Source: Phycisphaerales bacterium UBA1845 (GTDB lineage: Bacteria; Planctomycetota; Phycisphaerae; UBA1845). Taken from it: DNA of 5,162 nucleotides. How positions within the stretch are numbered: position 1 is the stretch's first letter; every line of letters starts with the position of its first letter. Under the pieces are notes generated by a model. It was not told the DNA's origin. It searched no databases and worked only from the letters and a program-made list of their open reading frames with translations. The stretch lies in the NCBI GenBank assembly GCA_002338715.1, contig DDIR01000036.1, positions 1 to 5,162 on the forward strand, written 5' to 3'. Positions 1-4,520 of this stretch are shown here, one piece after another. The translations under genes and the position numbers were made by a program.

Positions 1-292
<292 letters not shown>

Positions 293-301
293 CGTAGATG
301 A

Positions 302-307
302 TCCTCC
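302..307 (-). promoter_or_regulatory. Shine-Dalgarno of tuf
   Basis: On the minus strand the sequence reads GGAGGA, with 9 nt between it and the tuf ATG. This is a strong ribosome binding site, as expected for one of the most highly translated genes, and it fixes the start codon at 292. Confidence 0.85.
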
Positions 308-503
308 AGTTCTGCGTGACTGGGCGACTTTCCAATGCCGCCCCAATCAATTCGCTCAACGCGAATCAGGTTTCAGTTTATATCCTTGGCATTGGATCGA
401 GCGGCTTATCAGCGCCACTGCCTCAAAGCTCGGAAGCACCACGTCGACGCCCCGCCAATGCAAAACGTTTTATTTCAAGACAACATCAAGCCCATAACGT
501 GAC
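308..503 (-). other. Spacer and leader between tRNA-Thr and tuf
   Basis: About 200 nt separate the tRNA 3' end from the tuf Shine-Dalgarno. I see no gene in it. It contains a 10-bp AT-rich palindrome AAAACGTTTT at 462-471. A TATAAA hexamer on the minus strand at 377-382 could be a -10 box of a secondary tuf promoter, but no acceptable -35 box lies 16-18 nt upstream. Most likely this is the tuf 5' untranslated region released by processing of the tRNA 3' end. Confidence 0.5.
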
Positions 504-575
<72 letters not shown>

Positions 576-863
576 GATGCTGAACCACAGGACCACTACT
601 GCCCTCCGGGATGCCTTCCTTAGCACAAGAGCATCACCCATCGCAGCGGCAGGGAACCAGGACGATCCGCCATCGGAGCCCGAGACAACCGCGTCACCGC
701 TCAACGACCAGTGACATCTCCAAGGTCGCGAAGCGACCACGTCGAGCGTAAACACGCTCTCTATGGCGGGCCGGTTTAAGCCAACCTCGCGAATCGGAAG
801 TCCAATAGTTTCCAAGGTTTACGATCAATTTACGACCGCGCAGACTTCCCTTGGAGCGTCGCC
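576..863 (-). other. Long leader upstream of tRNA-Thr with two tandem hairpins
   Basis: This stretch between the promoter and the tRNA carries no gene that I can support. Two perfect 6-bp hairpins sit 5 nt apart: 744-759 (minus strand GAGCGT, loop GTTT, ACGCTC) and 724-738 (minus strand GGTCGC, loop TTC, GCGACC). Neither is followed by a run of U on the minus strand, so they are not standard intrinsic terminators. They may protect or process the precursor transcript or act in regulation. Open frames here overlap the tRNA or lack a ribosome binding site. Confidence 0.45.
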
Positions 864-891
864 AGTATAGGCATCTACTATACCTTGTCAA
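864..891 (-). promoter_or_regulatory. Sigma70-type promoter for the tRNA-Thr/tuf unit
   Basis: On the minus strand a perfect -35 box TTGACA (886-891) is followed, after 16 nt, by the -10 box TATACT (864-869), five of six matches to TATAAT. Transcription would start near 857 and run toward tRNA-Thr and tuf. This is the best promoter match in the window and suits a stable-RNA/tuf operon. A second -10-like TATAGT (877-882) lies inside the spacer but lacks a -35 partner at the right distance. Confidence 0.75.
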
Positions 892-1131
892 ACCGGAAAA
901 TCGGCACGCAACCACCCCCTGCGCAAACTCCGAACCAACGTCTTCTGCCGCGCCATTTCGGGCGATGCCCCGGACCCTGCAATGCCTCTCCCAGGGCTTC
1001 GGCCAAACCGACCATTGTAGTACCGATCCTGTCCAGTTACACTGTCAATGAAACTGTGCTGACCCGAGCTCAACCGACAATGTGTTGCCAAACCCCCACT
1101 TATCTCCACCACCATGCCGCCATGAGGTCCT
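892..1131. other. Divergent intergenic region before the Wzz-like gene
   Basis: I see no gene between the minus-strand promoter and the plus-strand GTG at 1132. A weak plus-strand promoter is possible: TTGTAG (1015-1020), 17-nt spacer, TACACT (1038-1043). The -35 box matches only three of six consensus bases and the -10 box four of six. It would give a leader of roughly 80 nt for the 1132 gene. Just before the GTG is a short GAGG at 1124-1127. Confidence 0.3.
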
Positions 1132-3057
1132 GTGAAAAAAACGCAGAATCCATTATTGAGCGCCCGGCACATGCCTGAGATACCGCGTCCCAACGGTTCG
1201 GGCCCGCGCACCCGAGCGGATATCGACGAAAGCTCTTCGTCGACACCGGTGACAGGCGAGCCCCTCCCGCAAAAAGCACCGCCCCCCGGGGCCCGAAGTC
1301 GCAAACCCGGAAAGCTTCGCTTGATTTCGCTGATCGTCATCCCCATCGTAGCCGCCGCAGCAGCGGCTTATTTCAATCCGCCCCAGTATGGCGGTGGAGC
1401 GAGTTTGAAAATCGTGGAAGCTGGCCCCCCTGCAGCAAGCGCGTCAAACCGCAAAACCAGGTACGACGTCGTCGAGTTCACCCGCAGCCTGTTTCTCTCA
1501 GCCGCATGGTCGGAGGCCCACCACCGCGAGGAAGGCCCTCCACTCGAACTGGTCCAGACCCCAAGGCAACCCATTAAGGGACAACCAACATCATCGTCCG
1601 ATGCGATCATCGAAGTGGTCTCAACGGACCGCGGAGCCATTCGGGACTTCTTGGCCGGACTCGACCGCCGGTTCCAAGGCGAATACGACGCGTTCAAGAA
1701 GCGAGAAACTGAACGCCAGGAAAGCCAAACCGTCTTCCTGCAGAACCAGCTCAGGGAGTTTTCCATCGTCCTGGGTCAGCTTGGGGCGGCGACAACCAAT
1801 GGCTTCGTCCCGCCAACGCTCGAAAACGAAAGCGAGTGGTCGGTCAACGACGCATTTCGCCGTTATTGGAAACGCCTGCAGCGATCCCGCGCCCGGTACA
1901 CCGGTCAACTCATGGAGTTGGTGGAAACCCAGCGACAACTTGATGAGCTGCTCAAGACGCCTCCACCGGCGACCGCGATCATCGATCCAGCCGACCGGGC
2001 GAAGGCCTATGCCGAACACGTTGTCCTGACCGGGGACCTCAAGCAACTCAAGGATCACCTCGAAGATGTCCGGCGGGCGATGCGTAAGGTTTTCACGCAA
2101 GCCGAGCAACCGCTTGCCAGGATTCTGTCGGCCCTTGAAACAATCAAGGAGTGCGCCCGGGGTTCAGAAACGTCGATGCTGTCTTCTGACAAACGGTTCG
2201 CCCTTGAGAAACTCGCGGAAACCGCTGCCGAGCTCGAAGGGGTTGCAAGTGCGTTTGCCCGGGAATGGGATGGTGGTTTCAAAAACCTCGCGGATCAACC
2301 GATCGATCCGACCAAGCGCGACGTCTTGGACTTTCACGATCGCATCGCAACGAAAGCCTCCGACTATTCTTTCAAGGCGAATCAACTGCTCGACAAACTC
2401 AAGCAGGAATTGCGTGCATTCAGTGAAGCCGGGTCAGACAGCGCCAAGGGACACTTTCAAACGGCGACTCTCACCCGTGAAATTTATGCACTCGTAGACG
2501 CCCAGGCGCGATTCGCCATTGCGGCCAACACGTTGCGCGATCCCAATGAATTTCTGCTCGACGCGGCACTGCGCAGCTCACGCGGCCTGTCACAACGGGC
2601 GTCGCTGATCATGAAGGAAATAGAAGACGCCCTGGAAACCCAAGCGCGCCAGCGTGCTTTTGACGAGCGCCAGGAGAAAATCGCGTCACTCACAAAAAGT
2701 GCCAAGGCGCTGCGGGAAGCCACCGACGAAATCGCCGGTACGATGATTGAAACGTTGTCAAAAATGCAGGAAGGCGACAACGACACCAATTCTTATCTGG
2801 ACCATGTCTTTGAACTGGAAACGACCAGCGCCAAACGCGAATTCGTTCAGCAGCAGATCGATCGAATCAATGTTCAACTGAAGCAAATCAAAGACAACCC
2901 GGTCGAAGCCCAGTTCCCCGAATCAGTCGCGGTTGAAGCCAGCATCGTCAGCAAACGTCCGAAAAATCTCCTCGGACTGATCTCCGCAATCCTGGCGGCA
3001 TGGGGCACCAGTTTCGTTGGCGTGCTGGGTATCAGTCGCCTGGGGCGCCGGCAATAA
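1132..3057 (+). CDS. Two-membrane-segment, coiled-coil protein; probable Wzz/polysaccharide co-polymerase-like
   Basis: A 641-residue protein. Residues 1-60 are rich in Pro, Ser, Arg and Lys and probably cytoplasmic. Residues 62-81 form a hydrophobic segment ending in a poly-Ala run, followed at once by NPPQYGGGASLKIV (82-95). This recalls the Pro/Tyr motif after the first helix of Wzz chain-length determinants. Residues 158-213 (IIEVVSTDRGAIRDFL through FLQNQLREFSIVL) resemble the Wzz region leading into its long helix. The middle to about 600 is Glu/Lys/Arg/Gln/Ala-rich and probably coiled coil. A second hydrophobic segment spans 613-635, preceded by SKRPKN, and the protein ends in RLGRRQ. 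Wzz-family proteins set exopolysaccharide chain length from the inner membrane. This one is larger than usual and has no Walker motifs, so any tyrosine kinase partner would be separate. The GTG start is chosen because GAGG lies 4 nt upstream and an in-frame TGA precedes it at 1123; ATG at 1171 lacks a ribosome site. The coding region is well supported; the family call is inferred from topology and motifs. Confidence 0.85.
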   Translation: MKKTQNPLLSARHMPEIPRPNGSGPRTRADIDESSSSTPVTGEPLPQKAPPPGARSRKPGKLRLISLIVIPIVAAAAAAYFNPPQYGGGASLKIVEAGPPAASASNRKTRYDVVEFTRSLFLSAAWSEAHHREEGPPLELVQTPRQPIKGQPTSSSDAIIEVVSTDRGAIRDFLAGLDRRFQGEYDAFKKRETERQESQTVFLQNQLREFSIVLGQLGAATTNGFVPPTLENESEWSVNDAFRRYWKRLQRSRARYTGQLMELVETQRQLDELLKTPPPATAIIDPADRAKAYAEHVVLTGDLKQLKDHLEDVRRAMRKVFTQAEQPLARILSALETIKECARGSETSMLSSDKRFALEKLAETAAELEGVASAFAREWDGGFKNLADQPIDPTKRDVLDFHDRIATKASDYSFKANQLLDKLKQELRAFSEAGSDSAKGHFQTATLTREIYALVDAQARFAIAANTLRDPNEFLLDAALRSSRGLSQRASLIMKEIEDALETQARQRAFDERQEKIASLTKSAKALREATDEIAGTMIETLSKMQEGDNDTNSYLDHVFELETTSAKREFVQQQIDRINVQLKQIKDNPVEAQFPESVAVEASIVSKRPKNLLGLISAILAAWGTSFVGVLGISRLGRRQ

Positions 3058-3065
3058 ACTTTCGT

Positions 3066-3082
3066 TTCGCAATAATCGCGAA
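3066..3082 (+). terminator. Weak terminator-like hairpin after the Wzz-like gene
   Basis: Nine nucleotides after the stop codon, TTCGC (3066-3070) and GCGAA (3078-3082) form a 5-bp stem with a 7-nt loop. The following 30 nt are T-rich (TCTTTATT, then CCTTTTTATC), but the T run does not abut the stem. It is a possible but poor intrinsic terminator. The same bases overlap short sequences repeated near 3323-3359. Confidence 0.25.
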
Positions 3083-3285
3083 TCCGATCCTCTTTATTCC
3101 AATCCTTTTTATCATGCCTGACGGCATCCCGACTGGCTGTCGAAAGCAACGCCTGGAACTCCCCTTTCGCATTCCGCCCAACTTTCCTTGGAAGACGCCC
3201 CATATTGTTTTCCCAATCACTCTCAGACGCCCAACATCACAAGAAATCTTGATTGCGCATATCAAAGCCATTACCGGACGCGTTT

Positions 3286-3298
3286 GTTTGACGGCTTG
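3286..3298 (+). repeat. Direct repeat GTTTGACGGCTTG, copy 1
   Basis: The 13-bp sequence is identical to 3463-3475. It contains TTGACG (3288-3293), five of six matches to a -35 box. After a 17-nt spacer comes AATAAG (3311-3316), four of six matches to a -10 box, so this copy could be part of a promoter reading toward csrA. Confidence 0.7.
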
Positions 3299-3316
3299 GT
3301 GCACAGCATAAATAAG
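3288..3316 (+). promoter_or_regulatory. Possible promoter upstream of csrA
   Basis: TTGACG (3288-3293), 17 nt and AATAAG (3311-3316) form a moderate sigma70-like match. It would give a csrA leader of about 300 nt. It is inferred from sequence alone and competes with other weak sites in the same AT-rich stretch. Confidence 0.25.
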
Positions 3317-3462
3317 CCTGCTATCGCGAAATGCCGATCTTCACATACCGCAATAATCGGCGCAGACATTCTGTGACCAAGTGACTCGCCAGCGGTTTTG
3401 GACTACTATTTCACAGTGTCGGATTTGGATGCGTTGCAAGTCGTCGCCTTTGAACTGCGCGT

Positions 3463-3475
3463 GTTTGACGGCTTG
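3463..3475 (+). repeat. Direct repeat GTTTGACGGCTTG, copy 2
   Basis: Identical to 3286-3298 and 177 bp downstream of it, about 150 bp before csrA. It again carries TTGACG, but no good -10 box lies 16-18 nt further on (best AATACG, three of six), so this copy is less promoter-like. Confidence 0.7.
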
Positions 3476-3507
3476 TGGATGAACTGAATACGAGTTGCGG
3501 TGAAGCG

Positions 3508-3529
3508 GTTTGGGTGGAGAAGCCCAGAC
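3508..3529 (+). promoter_or_regulatory. csrA leader hairpin with GGA in the loop (candidate CsrA site)
   Basis: GTTTGGG (3508-3514) pairs with CCCAGAC (3523-3529) as a 7-bp stem with one G-U wobble. It presents an 8-nt loop TGGAGAAG that contains GGA at 3516-3518. CsrA proteins bind GGA in hairpin loops, and csrA mRNAs in other bacteria are autoregulated this way. A second GGA lies within the csrA Shine-Dalgarno (3617-3619). That this leader is transcribed, and that CsrA binds it, are inferences. Confidence 0.45.
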
Positions 3530-3547
3530 ACAGACTCACCTTTTTTA

Positions 3548-3568
3548 GGCGACCACGAAAGGGTCGCC
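3548..3568 (+). other. Perfect 7-bp hairpin in the csrA leader
   Basis: GGCGACC (3548-3554) and GGTCGCC (3562-3568) form a perfect GC-rich stem with a 7-nt loop ACGAAAG. A run of six T (3541-3546) precedes it, and no T run follows, so it is not a plus-strand terminator. On the minus strand the stem is followed by TAAAAAA, which also rules out a terminator. It lies between the GGA-loop hairpin and the csrA ribosome site and probably shapes the leader RNA. Confidence 0.45.
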
Positions 3569-3614
3569 CGCAGAGTGCTTGTAAGCCTCCGCGATGCCCC
3601 ACAGGCAATCGCCA

Positions 3615-3620
3615 AAGGAG
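3615..3620 (+). promoter_or_regulatory. Shine-Dalgarno of csrA
   Basis: AAGGAG ends 7 nt before the csrA ATG, an ideal spacing, and decides the start at 3628 over an in-frame upstream ATG at 3475. Its GGA core (3617-3619) is also a possible CsrA contact, which would allow translational self-repression. Confidence 0.85.
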
Positions 3621-3627
3621 TTGGCTC

Positions 3628-3849
3628 ATGCTTGTCCTATCACGTCAGCGCGATCAGTCGATCATGATCGGAGACGACATCGAAATCACAATCGTTGATG
3701 TGCGTGGCGACAAGGTTCGTGTGGGCATCAATGCGCCGCGACATGTCTCGGTCCATCGCAAGGAAGTCTACGAAGCCATCCGTCGCGAAAACGAGGAAGG
3801 CGCCCCTGCCGACAAGCCCAACGGATCGAGTTCCAAGTCCGCCGGTTAG
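3628..3849 (+). CDS. csrA: Carbon storage regulator CsrA, RNA-binding translational regulator
   Basis: CsrA (RsmA) is a small homodimer that binds GGA motifs in mRNA leaders and controls translation or stability, often of carbon storage, biofilm or motility genes. The 73-residue product starts [20 protein letters not shown] and continues through [22 protein letters not shown]. It keeps L4 and R6 on the first strand and R44 in VSVHR, the key RNA-binding residues known in E. coli CsrA. Residues 55-73 are a hydrophilic tail rich in Glu, Pro, Ser and Lys, about a dozen residues longer than in the 61-residue E. coli protein. The frame is open upstream to 3475, but the match to the family begins exactly at this ATG. 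The gene is isolated, with about 570 bp before it and 455 bp after it. The leader carries a hairpin with GGA in its loop, so autoregulation is plausible. No CsrA-binding small RNA or FliW gene is visible. Confidence 0.97.
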   Translation: MLVLSRQRDQSIMIGDDIEITIVDVRGDKVRVGINAPRHVSVHRKEVYEAIRRENEEGAPADKPNGSSSKSAG

Positions 3850-3880
3850 GTCTGCCTCGACCGTTACTTCATCCTCCCCC

Positions 3881-3930
3881 CCAAACGCTGCGAATCTGAG
3901 GCGTCCGACGCGCCCATACCCCGCGTTTGG
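3881..3930 (+). other. Inverted repeat CCAAACGC / GCGTTTGG downstream of csrA
   Basis: CCAAACGC (3881-3888) and GCGTTTGG (3923-3930) are perfectly complementary over 8 bp and enclose 34 nt, including GCGTCCGACGC, which can form a tiny inner hairpin. It begins 31 nt after the csrA stop. The following sequence (CGGTCTTGACTTC) has no T run, so a standard intrinsic terminator is doubtful. It may still end or protect the csrA transcript. Confidence 0.4.
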
Positions 3931-4220
3931 CGGTCTTGACTTCAAACACCCACCTACTAAGCTACCCGTCGCAGGTTGGAAGCCGACCGTGGTTTCGTCG
4001 CGTTGGCCATCGCCTGCTGATTGGAGGTTTTGCACTCCATGGGGCAGTCGTCTAGGACCGATTTCGGTCTGATTCGCTCTGGGTGGTCTCTTACGCGGCT
4101 GACCATTCAGGCCTCGGTGCAAAACGATGCCGCGTCACGTCTGAAACCGTGGCGCCCCTTTTTAGTGTTGGTTCGTCGCGGTCAACAAGAGACAACGACA
4201 CAGGCTCGCTCTCAGCGTCA

Positions 4221-4260
4221 TCTGCAATCAGGATGCGCCATCAGCAATCAGGATGGCCAC
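4221..4260 (+). repeat. Two tandem 20-bp near-repeats
   Basis: The 12-bp core GCAATCAGGATG occurs at 4224-4235 and again at 4244-4255, exactly 20 bp apart, with TC(T/A) before each core. Only two copies are present. It lies about 50-85 bp upstream of tRNA-Gln and could be a duplicated binding site or a replication-slippage product. Confidence 0.7.
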
Positions 4261-4305
4261 CGGTTGTTTCGCTAAGGCAGGCCTGCCCGAGATACGTCTT
4301 CGGGA

Positions 4306-4377
4306 AACCCGATGGTGTAATTGGTAACACACCAGGTTTTGGTCCTGGCGTTCCAGGTTCGAGTCCTGGTCGGGTTG
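4306..4377 (+). tRNA. tRNA-Gln, anticodon UUG
   Basis: A complete 72-nt cloverleaf. The acceptor stem is AACCCGA/TCGGGTT (7 bp), the D stem is GTGT/ACAC with loop AATTGGTA, the anticodon stem is CCAGG/CCTGG with loop TTTTGGT (anticodon TTG, glutamine), the variable loop is CGTT, and the T arm is CCAGG/CCTGG with loop TTCGAGT. The discriminator base is G, as expected for tRNA-Gln. CCA is not encoded. The gene lies 143 bp upstream of glmU on the same strand and could share its transcript. UUG is the wobble-capable Gln anticodon, and no CUG isoacceptor is seen here. Confidence 0.97.
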
Positions 4378-4437
4378 TCTCAATCGTTGAACCATTGCGA
4401 TTCAAATAGACATTGGGATTGGGACCTTCCGCCGCGT

Positions 4438-4460
4438 CCGATCAACATCATCTTGATCGG
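4438..4460 (+). promoter_or_regulatory. Perfect 8-bp hairpin or dyad in the glmU leader
   Basis: CCGATCAA (4438-4445) and TTGATCGG (4453-4460) form a perfect 8-bp stem around a 7-nt loop CATCATC. No T run follows, so it is not a typical terminator. It lies about 60 bp before the glmU start and after tRNA-Gln. It could be a processing site that separates the tRNA from glmU mRNA, an RNA regulatory stem, or a DNA operator dyad. Confidence 0.5.
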
Positions 4461-4504
4461 TCGTGCGTGCATGACCCCGTCTGCAATCGGAACGTTCGCA
4501 CCAG

Positions 4505-4510
4505 TAAGGA
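4505..4510 (+). promoter_or_regulatory. Shine-Dalgarno of glmU
   Basis: TAAGGA ends 10 nt before the GTG at 4521. It is a fair match at slightly long spacing and supports GTG as the start, in agreement with where the family similarity begins. Confidence 0.6.
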
Positions 4511-4520
4511 CTTCGCCACC

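Larger units (their letters stand above)
3083..3506 (+). other. Gene-free stretch with dispersed direct repeats
   Basis: No coding region can be supported here: the open frames are short, lack ribosome binding sites and resemble nothing I know. A 13-bp direct repeat GTTTGACGGCTTG occurs at 3286-3298 and 3463-3475. CGCAATAATCG occurs at 3068-3078 and 3349-3359, and ATCGCGAA followed by CCGATC occurs at 3075-3089 and 3323-3339. A 5-bp hairpin ATGCC/GGCAT (3114-3127) has no T run after it. The stretch appears more AT-rich than the neighbouring genes and probably holds the csrA promoter. Confidence 0.5.
3850..4305 (+). other. Gene-free stretch between csrA and tRNA-Gln
   Basis: No convincing coding region lies here: the open frames have no recognisable product and no ribosome site. 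The stretch contains an 8-bp inverted repeat just after csrA, a small hairpin GACCG/CGGTC at 4056-4069, GGCGCCCCTTTTTA near 4151-4164 without a clear stem, a 20-bp tandem near-repeat at 4221-4260, and a perfect palindrome GGCAGGCCTGCC at 4276-4287. A weak promoter-like pair, TTGACT (3936-3941) and TAAGCT (3958-3963) with a 16-nt spacer, might serve tRNA-Gln, but the -10 box matches only three of six bases. Confidence 0.45.

Noticed and set aside
888..1346. Minus-strand open frame of 152 codons
   Set aside because: It is antisense to the N-terminus of the Wzz-like gene and crosses the tuf-unit promoter. Its composition looks like a GC-rich shadow frame.
1621..2109. Minus-strand open frame of 162 codons inside the Wzz-like gene
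   Set aside because: It is entirely antisense to a longer frame that has coherent membrane and coiled-coil features.
3114..3127. Hairpin ATGCC/GGCAT as a terminator for the Wzz-like gene
   Set aside because: The T run comes before the stem on the plus strand, not after it, so the geometry is wrong for an intrinsic terminator.
3115..3311. Possible small protein (about 65 residues) after the Wzz-like gene
   Set aside because: There is no Shine-Dalgarno before the ATG, no motif, and the region is full of short repeats.
3475..3627. N-terminal extension of CsrA starting at the ATG at 3475
   Set aside because: Similarity to CsrA starts exactly at 3628, where an ideal AAGGAG lies 7 nt upstream; the extension would cover leader hairpins.
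3640..4122. Minus-strand open frame of 160 codons over csrA
   Set aside because: It is antisense to csrA and extends into non-coding DNA, with no recognisable product.
4021..4275. Plus-strand open frame of 84 codons upstream of tRNA-Gln
   Set aside because: It has no known motif and its sequence reads through the tandem repeat. GGAGG occurs at 4022-4026 but inside the frame, not before its start.
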